A DNA stretch of 64,000 nt, taken from contig NZ_JADPIB010000003.1 in the NCBI RefSeq assembly GCF_015767265.1, forward strand, positions 186,001 through 250,000, in the 5' to 3' direction. Both the position numbers and the translations under genes were made by a program. The DNA comes from Aureivirga marina. Its GTDB lineage: Bacteria; Bacteroidota; Bacteroidia; Flavobacteriales; Flavobacteriaceae. The notes below the pieces were generated by a model, which saw only the letters and a program-made list of their open reading frames with translations, ran no database searches and was not told the DNA's origin. Shown piece after piece: positions 9,003 through 17,572 of this stretch (position 1 is its first letter; each line of letters starts with the position of its first letter).

Positions 9003-10038
9003 ATTTTTTATAAGCATTTGCGATACAAAAATCTAGTATTTTTTCTTGTGGATTAAATAGTGAAATACTGTCCAATCCCATATTTTTGATTACTAAATCA
9101 ATTTTTTCTTCTTGGTTTAAATTTTCCAAATTTTCTTGTTTTTGATAAAATTCACTTGCTTCTAAAATTGCATCTAATGGAATCAAACCAATTAATTCAG
9201 ATCCATTTACTTCTGTACCAAATTTTAAAGCTTGTTTTTTAGTTTCTTCATAAACTTTCTGGATTGCAGTTTCTTTATAATCTGTGATATTATAAGAAAC
9301 TTGAGCAAAATCATATTCATATATAAACCAACCTAAACCTTTTACAGATTTATATTTTCCAGGAACTTTTACTTTTTTTTCTCCTGATGTATCCCAATAA
9401 CCACTTTCTCTGATTTGTTGTGAAATTTTATGTGCAATTGTTTTGTCTTTTGACTTTAAATTCACATTATAAGCAACTAAAATCTTTCTTGCTCCAATAA
9501 CTGTTGCGCCACTTTTTCGAACAAAATCATTATAGTTTTTAGATCCAAAATCAGGAATCCATTTCGGATTATTTAATTTTTCTTCTAAACCTTCATATTG
9601 TCCAGCTCGATTGTTTGCTAAATTAGTTCTTACAGATTCTGTAGCGGAAAATTCATATAAATAAACAGGGATTTTAAGTTCAGAACCAACTTTTTCTGCT
9701 AATTGTTTTGCGTAAAAATCTATCTCTTCCAAAGAAATATTCTGAATAGGAACAAAAGGACAAACATCAACGGCTCCAAATCTAGGATGTGTTCCTTTTT
9801 GCTTTGACATATCTATTAATTCCACTGCTTTTTGATATAATTTAAATGCTGCTTCTACCATTTCTTTTGGAGGACCAACAAATGTAATTACTGTTCTATT
9901 TGCACCTTTTCCAATATCAACGCCAAGCAAACGAACATTTGGAAGTTCTGTTACCACATTTGCAATTTGATGAATTTTTATCGCATCAATTCCTTCGCTG
10001 ATATTTGGAATACATTCTATTAGTTGTGTAGGTTTCAT
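9001..10038 (-). CDS. ftcD: Glutamate formimidoyltransferase
   Basis: The enzyme transfers the formimidoyl group of N-formimidoyl-glutamate to tetrahydrofolate in histidine degradation. The start MKPTQLIECIPNISEG is typical, and the catalytic histidine is visible at 84 in GTHPRFGAVDVCPFVP. The 345-aa length covers the two transferase domains without the cyclodeaminase domain found in mammalian FTCD. No hut genes lie nearby. It is downstream of, and on the same strand as, the esterase gene, 78 bp away. Confidence 0.9.
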   Translation of the reverse strand: MKPTQLIECIPNISEGIDAIKIHQIANVVTELPNVRLLGVDIGKGANRTVITFVGPPKEMVEAAFKLYQKAVELIDMSKQKGTHPRFGAVDVCPFVPIQNISLEEIDFYAKQLAEKVGSELKIPVYLYEFSATESVRTNLANNRAGQYEGLEEKLNNPKWIPDFGSKNYNDFVRKSGATVIGARKILVAYNVNLKSKDKTIAHKISQQIRESGYWDTSGEKKVKVPGKYKSVKGLGWFIYEYDFAQVSYNITDYKETAIQKVYEETKKQALKFGTEVNGSELIGLIPLDAILEASEFYQKQENLENLNQEEKIDLVIKNMGLDSISLFNPQEKILDFCIANAYKK

Positions 10039-10116
10039 AAATTTTGTTTAAAACAAATGTATCACGAAAAATAAAAAATTAAAAGAGAATATTATTGAAA
10101 CAATTTCTTGATAAAA

Positions 10117-11352
10117 TTACTTACTTAATTTCTTGATTTTCTTTTTTAAATAATCACTTTTTTCAATTTCATATGCTTTTTGTGCAAATTCTAAAGCTTT
10201 CTTTTTATTCTCATTTCTTAAATAAAAATCAGACATTGAATCATAAACATTAGCACTATTTGGATAAAAATCAATCGCCAATTCCAAAAACATTTTTGCT
10301 TTTTCTGGTTGATTCATATCCATATACATATAACCAGACATATTCATTAAATCTTCAGGATAAGGCGCAACTTTATATCCAAAATGATTTAAAAGTTTTT
10401 GTTCACGATATTTAATGATAGAAAGTAATTCTTCTTTTGGTGTATCAAAAGAATTGAATCGATCTGTTTTTTCCATTTGAAACCAGCGAAACATCGAGAT
10501 CATTCCATCAGAAATAGAAGGGTAGGCAACTGTTCCGTGTAAATCATTTGGATAAAATTTCCAATTAAAAGCAATGTGTTGGTTAATTTTACTTTGAAGA
10601 ATATCTTTTAATTTCAGATTAGAGCGTGCAAAAATGGTAAAGTCAGAATCGTCTTGCATTACATTTTCAATTGTAATATTCGGATTTTGCATGTGTAATT
10701 GTCCACTTAAAGTTATAAAAAGCGATTTATTTTTATACTTAGAGTTTAGCATTTGCTTTTTAAAATCCTTAATTAATTTTTGATCATCCCAATCTAAACT
10801 CGGATCAATTGCTAAATAATTTGCAAAAAGTTCTGGTTTGTTTATTAAAGTATAAATCGTGAAAAGTCCACCATAAGAATGACCGATTAAAGTTCTATAA
10901 TTTGTAACAGAATATTTTAATTCAATTTGTGGAATCAATTCTTCAGAGATAAATTTTAAAAAATTTTCAGCTTCTCCATTTTTTTCTTTAAAAGGCATTC
11001 CATATTTCTTTTTGATTTTTGAAGTTGTTAAATCACGCGTTCTATTTTTTTGATTTGAAATTCCTATTAAAATCATTTCAGGAATGAATCCTCCGCTATA
11101 AAATTCGTGAAAATTAGCAACGGTTGGTAGAAAAACTTCACCATCAATAATATAAGTAACAGGATATTTTTTAGTTTCCTTATAATTTCTAGGTAAATGA
11201 ATAAAATAAGTTCTTTCTTCCTTTAGAATTTTTGAATGAATAGTTTCTTTAATTCCTGCTTTTACTAAAAAATCGTTTTGTTGTGCATTTACATTTGTAG
11301 AAGAAAATAGAATGCAAAAAAACGTAAAAATTAAAAATAATGATTGTTTCAT
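10117..11352 (-). CDS. Secreted esterase (Fes/IroE-like alpha/beta hydrolase) with C-terminal TPR
   Basis: The 411-aa protein begins with a signal peptide ending near VNAQQ (residue 25). It has an esterase-D-type (PF00756) alpha/beta-hydrolase domain with nucleophile Ser159 in GHSYGG and a conserved NDLHGTVAYPS segment that likely supplies the catalytic His. The last roughly 90 residues form TPR-like helices (PEKAKMFLELAIDFYPNSANVY). Relatives hydrolyse esters such as siderophore or acyl esters. The substrate is unknown and no siderophore genes are nearby. Expected in the periplasm or on the surface. Confidence 0.82.
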   Translation of the reverse strand: MKQSLFLIFTFFCILFSSTNVNAQQNDFLVKAGIKETIHSKILKEERTYFIHLPRNYKETKKYPVTYIIDGEVFLPTVANFHEFYSGGFIPEMILIGISNQKNRTRDLTTSKIKKKYGMPFKEKNGEAENFLKFISEELIPQIELKYSVTNYRTLIGHSYGGLFTIYTLINKPELFANYLAIDPSLDWDDQKLIKDFKKQMLNSKYKNKSLFITLSGQLHMQNPNITIENVMQDDSDFTIFARSNLKLKDILQSKINQHIAFNWKFYPNDLHGTVAYPSISDGMISMFRWFQMEKTDRFNSFDTPKEELLSIIKYREQKLLNHFGYKVAPYPEDLMNMSGYMYMDMNQPEKAKMFLELAIDFYPNSANVYDSMSDFYLRNENKKKALEFAQKAYEIEKSDYLKKKIKKLSK

Positions 11353-11572
11353 GTTTTATTTGGTTATAATTTATAATTGATAAAGACCTAACCAAATTCA
11401 TTCCAGATTTCATTTTTTTAGAAGAAGTTGTTTTAAGAAATAATTAATTTTCTGGTAAAATATTAATAAATGTTTAAATTTTGAACTTTAGTTTCTGTGA
11501 AACAGAAAAAATATTTCCTAAAATAAGCTGAAAAATTAATTGAATTTACGATAGAATTTCATGAAATAATCC

Positions 11573-11580
11573 TATTTTTG
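11573..11580 (+). promoter_or_regulatory. Probable -7 promoter element of the polysaccharide locus
   Basis: TATTTTTG fits TAnnTTTG and lies 43 bp before the flippase ATG, in the 271-bp divergent spacer 11353-11623. No convincing TTTG box was found at the expected distance. It is the only promoter-like motif I found before the long neu gene run. Confidence 0.5.
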
Positions 11581-11623
11581 CTCTCCAATTTTTTTACAAT
11601 TCTTATAATCCATAATCCAGCAA

Positions 11624-13081
11624 ATGATTGGAAGTAGTTCAAAAGCATCAAAGCATATTTTCATTGGAAATCTACTGATAAAAGGTTTAAATTTTATTGG
11701 TTCCATTGCTTTAGCTAGATTATTAGCCAAAGAAGATTTTGGTTATTGGGTTCTGATTACGATTATTACAAGTTTCGTAACTTTAGTTTTTGATGTTGGA
11801 TTTGAAACGTATTATTTAGTAAAAGTAAAATTAATTGGAGAAGATAAAATGGATGATAATGAGATTAATAGTTTAGAAAACACAATTTTTTTCTTAAAAC
11901 TATTTATGAGTATCTTTCTTTTTGCCGCTCAATTTTCAGTTTCTTATCTTTTAGATGGGTTTTATTTCGATGCAGAAAATAGTCCAATTGATGAAATTAT
12001 CCGAATACTTTCTTTTACTTATTTAATTGTTCCTTTTGGTGTAATAAATGAAATACGCTTTAAAAAAAGACAATTATATACACCTGTTGTAAAAAGTCAA
12101 ATATTTAGCGAAGCGTCCAATTTAATTATAAAAATTGGTTTAGCTTTTATAGGGTTTGGAGTATTTAGTATTGCTTATGGAATGTTAGCAAAACGTATTG
12201 TAAAATCTATTTATTTAGTTTTTCAAGGAAAATTTATTCCACAATTTTCTAAAGTAAAAAAATCTTATTTCAAAGGGATTTTTGGATTTGCAAAATATAC
12301 TTGGATAAGTGGGACAATTGGTTTTTTCTCTCAACAAATGGACAAATTATTTTTAGCAAAGACATTTTCTGTTTCACAGATTGGATCTTATAATTTTGCA
12401 AATGCCACAGCAAATATGCCATATAATTACTTTGTGATGCCTCAAGCTTCTTTAGTGTTGTCGTATATTTCTAATTTTCAAGATGATAAGGGTAAATTAA
12501 GTGAGAGTTTTACTAAAATTATAAGGTTAACCGTTTTGTTAATGTTACCAATTCTTTTTATTGGTTATTTCTATGTAGAATTGTTGATTCGTTTGATTTA
12601 TGGTGAAAAATGGGTTTCATCTGCTTCTTTAATGCAGGTGTTTTTAATTTTAGTTGCAGTTCGAATGTTTGTTTTTCCATTTATGCCTGGTTTAACAGCA
12701 ATTGGGAGAATCAAACAAAACACAATGATTGTTTTAGCTAGAACTATAACAGTTGGACTTTGTTTATTAATATTAACAGGTTTAGATTCTTTTTCTTTAT
12801 TAAGTTTTGTCAAAATATATGTTGGAATAAATATTATTTTTGATTTTTTAAAAGCATTTATATCCAGTTATTATTTAAAGATTTCATTATTGAAAATTCT
12901 AAAAGATCTTTCTAAAAAAACAATTTATATAGCTTTATTATTGATTTTAATTGCGAATAAAAATATTGTAGAAGGAATCTTTTTTGAAATTATAATAATG
13001 TCAATTTTCATAGGAATTTATGCTTTTGTGATAAAAAAATATTTATTTAAAGATTTAAAGCAATTGTTATTGAAAAAATAA
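11624..13081 (+). CDS. Wzx-type polysaccharide flippase
   Basis: This 485-aa membrane protein of the MOP/PST superfamily has about 12-14 hydrophobic helices and the N-terminal pattern of Wzx/RfbX flippases (SSSKASKHIFIGNLLIKGLNF, then ARLLAKEDFGYW). The family moves undecaprenyl-linked repeat units across the inner membrane. It is the first gene of the locus, followed after 19 bp by the acetyltransferase gene. Together with the polymerase-like protein at 25975 it points to Wzx/Wzy-dependent assembly. Confidence 0.88.
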   Translation: MIGSSSKASKHIFIGNLLIKGLNFIGSIALARLLAKEDFGYWVLITIITSFVTLVFDVGFETYYLVKVKLIGEDKMDDNEINSLENTIFFLKLFMSIFLFAAQFSVSYLLDGFYFDAENSPIDEIIRILSFTYLIVPFGVINEIRFKKRQLYTPVVKSQIFSEASNLIIKIGLAFIGFGVFSIAYGMLAKRIVKSIYLVFQGKFIPQFSKVKKSYFKGIFGFAKYTWISGTIGFFSQQMDKLFLAKTFSVSQIGSYNFANATANMPYNYFVMPQASLVLSYISNFQDDKGKLSESFTKIIRLTVLLMLPILFIGYFYVELLIRLIYGEKWVSSASLMQVFLILVAVRMFVFPFMPGLTAIGRIKQNTMIVLARTITVGLCLLILTGLDSFSLLSFVKIYVGINIIFDFLKAFISSYYLKISLLKILKDLSKKTIYIALLLILIANKNIVEGIFFEIIIMSIFIGIYAFVIKKYLFKDLKQLLLKK

Positions 13082-13100
13082 ACCAAGAAATTAAAGAAAC

Positions 13101-13748
13101 ATGTTTAAAAAGATATTATACAAATATTGGTTGAAATACAAGAAATATCGATTTCGTAAAGAGAACAAAAAGTTAGGAACTTTTATCTCAAAGGAATCGA
13201 AAGGGTATCAAAATGTTTCTTTTGAAGGAAAAAACAGCATTCCTGAAAGATGTAATTTTTCTGGGAAAATTTCTATTGGTTATGGAACAACATTAGGATA
13301 TAATAATATGTTAATGGGTGATGTTTCTATCGGAAAATATTGTCAAATAGGAGCAGATGTTGCTATTCATACAACTAATCATCCAATAAACTATTTATCC
13401 ACTTACATTAATAAACAATTATTTAATGGAGAATTAAAAAAATTGAAAACAACAAATAAAGTTGTTGTTGGAAATGATGTTTGGATTGGACATAATGTAA
13501 TTATTGTTGGAAATGTTACTATCGGAAATGGAGCTATTTTGGCTGCGGGTTCTGTTGTTACTAAAGATGTTCCCTCATATACAATTGTTACAGGAATTCC
13601 AGCAAAACCATTAAAAAAACGTTTTTCAGAGAAAATAATTTCTCAAATTGAAGCATTGGAATGGTGGAATAAAACAGAAAAAGAATTGGAAGAAATTAAA
13701 CCTTTATTCTTTAAAAATTTAGATAAAATACAAGATTTATATCAATAA
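13101..13748 (+). CDS. Hexapeptide-repeat (CatB/VatD-like) O-acetyltransferase
   Basis: The 215-aa protein has a left-handed beta-helix of hexapeptide repeats (GDVSIGKYCQIGADVAI, then NDVWIGHNVIIVGNVTIGNGA) with an inserted loop. TTNHP carries the likely catalytic His, and the closing GIPAKPLKKRF is typical of xenobiotic/sugar acetyltransferases. It probably O-acetylates a sugar of the polymer or a precursor. It lies 4 bp upstream of neuB, so an acetylated nonulosonate is possible. It does not look like NeuD, which has an N-terminal nucleotide-binding subdomain. Confidence 0.85.
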   Translation: MFKKILYKYWLKYKKYRFRKENKKLGTFISKESKGYQNVSFEGKNSIPERCNFSGKISIGYGTTLGYNNMLMGDVSIGKYCQIGADVAIHTTNHPINYLSTYINKQLFNGELKKLKTTNKVVVGNDVWIGHNVIIVGNVTIGNGAILAAGSVVTKDVPSYTIVTGIPAKPLKKRFSEKIISQIEALEWWNKTEKELEEIKPLFFKNLDKIQDLYQ

Positions 13749-13752
13749 TAAT

Positions 13753-14751
13753 ATGACGCTGATAATTGCAGAAATAGCACAAGCACACGATGGAAGTTTA
13801 GGATTATTACATTCTTATATCGATGCTTTGGCAAAAACAGGAGTGGATGCCATTAAATTTCAAACACATATTGCAGAAGCAGAAAGTAGTATTCATGAGC
13901 CTTTTCGTATAAAGTTTTCAAAACAAGATAAAACTCGTTATGAGTATTGGAGGCGAATGGAATTTTCTTTAGAACAATGGAAAGAAATTAAAGTACATTG
14001 TGATGAGGTTGGATTAGAGTTTATGAGTTCTCCTTTTAGCAATGCTGCGGTAGATTTGTTAGAGCAGGTTGGTGTAAAAAGATATAAAATTGGTTCTGGA
14101 GAAGTAAATAATTTTGTGTTACTAGAGAAAATTGCCAAAACTGGAAAACCAATTATTGTTTCTTCAGGAATGAGTTCTTTTGAAGAATTAGATAAAACAA
14201 TTGCTTTTTTAAAGAATAGAAATGCAGATTTTTCAATTTTACAATGCACAACTTCTTATCCTACAAAACCTCAAGATTTTGGATTTAATGTTATTTCTGA
14301 ATTAAAGGAAAGATATAATGTTCCTGTTGGTTTTTCTGATCATTCTGCAAAAATTGAAACAGGAATTACAGCTTGTGCTTTAGGAGCAGAAATTTTAGAA
14401 TTTCATGTTGTTTTCCATAGAGAAATGTTTGGACCAGATGCTAAATCTTCTTTAACAATGGAAGAAACGAAGCAAATGGTAACTGCTATTAGAAATATAG
14501 AAATTGCTAAAAATAATCCAATAAATAAAGCAGATAATAGTAGATTCTCGGAATTAAAATCTATTTTTGAGAAATCTTTAGCAATAAATAAAAACTTACC
14601 AGCAGGTCATGTGATTTCTTTTGAAGATTTAGAAACTAAAAAACCAAAAGGTTTCGGAATTGAAGCTTCGAAATATGAAGAAATTATTGGTAAAGAAATA
14701 AAAAATGATATGCAAAAATGGGATTTTCTGAATTATGAAGATTTAGTTTAA
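13753..14751 (+). CDS. neuB: N-acetylneuraminate (nonulosonate) synthase
   Basis: NeuB condenses PEP with ManNAc or a related hexose to form a nine-carbon 2-keto-3-deoxy acid. The NeuB TIM-barrel is clear: AEIAQAHDG at the start, KFQTH, SSPFSNAA, KIGSGEVNN, SSGMSS, FSDHS and GPDAKSSL. A SAF (antifreeze-like) domain follows at about residues 275-332. The usual EKHFT stretch reads EFHVVFH here, so the active-site environment differs slightly from textbook NeuB. The exact sugar made (Neu5Ac or a relative) is not proved. It belongs to the neuB-neuC-neuA operon. Confidence 0.9.
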   Translation: MTLIIAEIAQAHDGSLGLLHSYIDALAKTGVDAIKFQTHIAEAESSIHEPFRIKFSKQDKTRYEYWRRMEFSLEQWKEIKVHCDEVGLEFMSSPFSNAAVDLLEQVGVKRYKIGSGEVNNFVLLEKIAKTGKPIIVSSGMSSFEELDKTIAFLKNRNADFSILQCTTSYPTKPQDFGFNVISELKERYNVPVGFSDHSAKIETGITACALGAEILEFHVVFHREMFGPDAKSSLTMEETKQMVTAIRNIEIAKNNPINKADNSRFSELKSIFEKSLAINKNLPAGHVISFEDLETKKPKGFGIEASKYEEIIGKEIKNDMQKWDFLNYEDLV

Positions 14752-14784
14752 AATTCTGTTTAAATAAATATTGATAGAAAGAAT

Positions 14785-15939
14785 ATGAAGAAAAAAATAT
14801 GTGTTGTAGTAACTGCAAGACCTTCGTATAGTAGAATTAAATCTGCATTGGTTGCAATTAAAAATCATCCAAATTTAGAATTACAATTAGTTGTTGCTGG
14901 TTCTGCTTTATTAGGTAGATATGGAAACGCTGTAGATGTGATTCAGGCTGATGGATTTGAAATTACCGAAAAAGTTTTCATGGTTTTAGAAGGTGAAAAT
15001 CCGACAGCAATGGCAAAAACAACAGGAATAGGCGTTATGGAACTTTCTAATGTGTTTTATAACTTAAAACCTGATGCTGTTGTGACAATTGCAGACAGAT
15101 TCGAAACAATTGCAACTTCTATTGCGACAGCATATCAAAATATTCCTCTAATTCATATTCAAGGAGGAGAAGTTACTGGAAATATTGATGAAAAAGTTCG
15201 TCATGCTAATACAAAATTGGCGGATTTACATCTTGTAGCTTCTGAAGATGCTAGGGAAAGAGTGGTGAAAATGGGTGAAAATGAGGATATGGTAATTAAT
15301 ACAGGTTGTCCTTCGATGGATTTGGTAAAAGAAATCATGGATAATCCAATGTTAGATTATGATCCAATTGAAAAATATGGAGGAGTAGGAGAAGATTTTG
15401 ATTGGAAATCTGGATATATTGTTGTTTTACAACATCCTGTAACTACCGAATTTGATAAAGCAAGAGAAGATGCTTTCAAAACTTTGGAAGCTGTTGAACA
15501 ATTAGGAATTCCAACGTTTTGGTTTTGGCCAAATGTGGATGCAGGTTCTGATGGAACTTCAGGAGCAATCAGAAGTTTTAGAGAAACTGTAAAACCTAAA
15601 AATATCCGATTCTTTAAGAATATGGAGCCACATGATTTCTTACGATTATTAAAAAATAGTAATTGTTTGATTGGAAATTCAAGCGCAGGAATTCGCGAAT
15701 GTGCTTTTCTTGGAGTTCCTGTAGTGAATATTGGTTCTAGACAAAATAGAAGACAACGAGGAGAAAATGTTTTGGATGTTAATTATAATGTAGAAGAAAT
15801 TAAAGAAGCAATTTCAAAGCAAGCATCAATTAAAGAATATCCATCGAATCCTATTTATGGTGATGGACTTTCAGGAGAACGAATTGCAGAAGTTTTAGCA
15901 ACAATAGATTTACATTTTCATAAAACAATTACTTATTAG
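14785..15939 (+). CDS. neuC: UDP-N-acetylglucosamine 2-epimerase (hydrolysing)
   Basis: NeuC releases ManNAc from UDP-GlcNAc, supplying NeuB. The N-terminus KICVVVTARPSYSR, the ADRFET segment, HIQGGEVTGNIDE and the C-terminal NSSAGIRE pattern are those of the GT-B-fold hydrolysing 2-epimerases. The length of 384 aa is typical. No PLP aminotransferase or 4,6-dehydratase lies nearby to make a 2,4-diamino precursor, which favours a plain ManNAc/Neu5Ac route over legionaminic acid, although genes elsewhere could change that. Confidence 0.9.
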   Translation: MKKKICVVVTARPSYSRIKSALVAIKNHPNLELQLVVAGSALLGRYGNAVDVIQADGFEITEKVFMVLEGENPTAMAKTTGIGVMELSNVFYNLKPDAVVTIADRFETIATSIATAYQNIPLIHIQGGEVTGNIDEKVRHANTKLADLHLVASEDARERVVKMGENEDMVINTGCPSMDLVKEIMDNPMLDYDPIEKYGGVGEDFDWKSGYIVVLQHPVTTEFDKAREDAFKTLEAVEQLGIPTFWFWPNVDAGSDGTSGAIRSFRETVKPKNIRFFKNMEPHDFLRLLKNSNCLIGNSSAGIRECAFLGVPVVNIGSRQNRRQRGENVLDVNYNVEEIKEAISKQASIKEYPSNPIYGDGLSGERIAEVLATIDLHFHKTITY

Positions 15940-16632
15940 ATGAAAGTTTTAGGAATTATACCAGCAAGAGGAGGGTCTAAAGGTGTTTTAAGAAAAAATA
16001 TCAGAGAAGTTGATGGAAAACCTTTGATTCATTATACAATTGATACAGCTTTAAAAAGTTCTAAAATTTCAAAACTTCTTGTTACAACAGATGATTTAGA
16101 AATTAAAGAAGTTTCTGAACAAGCTGGTTGTGAAGTACAATTACGTTCTAAAGAAAATGCTACAGATACTGCTAAGATAGAAGGAGTAATTGAAGAGGTT
16201 TTATCGAAATTAGATGAAAATTTTGACATTATTATTTTATTACAACCAACTGCTCCGATTCGTGAAACAGATGACATTGATAATGTTATAAAAATGTTTT
16301 CTGAAAATCAAATAATTGAAAGTGTGGTTTCTGTGATTGAATTAGATGATATTCATCCTGCAAGAATGTATACACTTGGTGAAAAAGCAGAAATGATTTC
16401 TTTAAATCCTGAATTAGAAAAGAAAAGAAGACAAGAATTACCAAAAGTTTACCTTAGAAATGGAAGTATTTATGCTGTAAGAACAGATATTTTCAAAAAA
16501 GAAGGAAAAGTAATTACTGCTAATAAAAAAGCATATATAATGCCTGAATCAAAATGGGCAAATGTTGATACAGAAAGAGATTTAATTATAACAGAAGCTT
16601 TAATTAAACTTTGGAAAAAAGGAGAATTATAA
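15940..16632 (+). CDS. neuA: CMP-nonulosonate (N-acylneuraminate) cytidylyltransferase
   Basis: The 230-aa protein couples CTP to the nonulosonic acid made by NeuB, giving the CMP-sugar donor. The CTP-binding motif PARGGSKGVLRKN begins at residue 8, QPTAPIRE is present, and a conserved Asp occurs in ANVDTERDL near the C-terminus. The ATG directly abuts the neuC stop, a sign of translational coupling. It is one of two CMP-sugar synthetases in the locus (the other is at 22422). Confidence 0.9.
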   Translation: MKVLGIIPARGGSKGVLRKNIREVDGKPLIHYTIDTALKSSKISKLLVTTDDLEIKEVSEQAGCEVQLRSKENATDTAKIEGVIEEVLSKLDENFDIIILLQPTAPIRETDDIDNVIKMFSENQIIESVVSVIELDDIHPARMYTLGEKAEMISLNPELEKKRRQELPKVYLRNGSIYAVRTDIFKKEGKVITANKKAYIMPESKWANVDTERDLIITEALIKLWKKGEL

Positions 16633-16633
16633 T

Positions 16634-17572
16634 ATGAATTTAATTGCAAAAATTTCTGGAATTGAGAAGCTGGCTGTGGATGTTGAAAATAGATTAGCGC
16701 AAGTTTCTTCAATAGAATACGTTACATTAGAATCAGATAAAGATGTAAAAGAAGCATTACAAAATTGTGATATTTTTTGGTTTCGCTTAAACCATAAACT
16801 AATAAGAGAAATTTTAGAAACAGCAAGTTGTAAATATATTTTATGTGCTGTTACAGGTTTAGATCATATAGATTTAAAAGCTTGTAAAGAATTTGGAATT
16901 ACTGTGATTAGTTTGAAAAATGAATTCGAATTTTTAAAAGAAGTTAGAGCAACAGCTGAACATACTTGGGGGTTACTTCTGACTTTAATTCGAAAAACGG
17001 ATAAAGCAATTACACATGTAGAAAATGGACTTTGGAACAGAACACTTTTTCAAGGTTCAGAATTGTATAAAAAGAAAATAGGAATTCTTGGTTTAGGAAG
17101 ATTAGGAGAAATTGTAGCAGGCTATGCGCATGCTTTTGGAATGCAAGTTTTTTATTTTGATACAGAAGAAAAGCAAACTTCAAAACATTTTAAAAAATGT
17201 GATACTGTAAAAGAAATGTTACAAGAAGTAGATATTTTATCGATTCATTTGCCTTTCAATGAAGAAAATCATGAAATTATTGATGCTTCCTATTTTGAAA
17301 CCATGAAAAAAGGAATGTTAATCGTTAATACATCAAGAGGAGGATTAATCCAAGAAGAAGATTTGGTAAATGCGATGCAAAATAATATTGTTTCAGGTTA
17401 TGCTTCAGATGTTTTGTTTGGAGAGCCAGAAATAATAACAAACCCTATTTTTCAATATGCTAAAAAGCATAAAAATATCATATTAACTCCTCATATTGGT
17501 GGAAATACGTATGAATCTATTGAGAAAACAGAGGAGTTTATATTAGAAAAATTTTTAAAATTTCTTAATTAA
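16634..17572 (+). CDS. D-isomer-specific 2-hydroxyacid dehydrogenase
   Basis: This 312-aa NAD-dependent dehydrogenase has a Rossmann motif GLGRLGE near residue 155 and the catalytic Arg (NTSRGGL, about 233), Glu (GEPE, about 264) and His (TPHIGG, about 287). Its substrate is a 2-hydroxy or 2-keto acid. Its place between neuA and a glycosyltransferase, overlapping the latter by one base, suggests a modified 2-keto acid or hydroxy acid used in the polymer rather than central metabolism. Confidence 0.85.
   Translation: MNLIAKISGIEKLAVDVENRLAQVSSIEYVTLESDKDVKEALQNCDIFWFRLNHKLIREILETASCKYILCAVTGLDHIDLKACKEFGITVISLKNEFEFLKEVRATAEHTWGLLLTLIRKTDKAITHVENGLWNRTLFQGSELYKKKIGILGLGRLGEIVAGYAHAFGMQVFYFDTEEKQTSKHFKKCDTVKEMLQEVDILSIHLPFNEENHEIIDASYFETMKKGMLIVNTSRGGLIQEEDLVNAMQNNIVSGYASDVLFGEPEIITNPIFQYAKKHKNIILTPHIGGNTYESIEKTEEFILEKFLKFLN

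Noticed and set aside
13101-13748. NeuD-type sialic acid O-acetyltransferase
   Set aside because: The sequence is CatB/VatD-like, without the N-terminal PglD/NeuD nucleotide-binding subdomain; kept as a general O-acetyltransferase.
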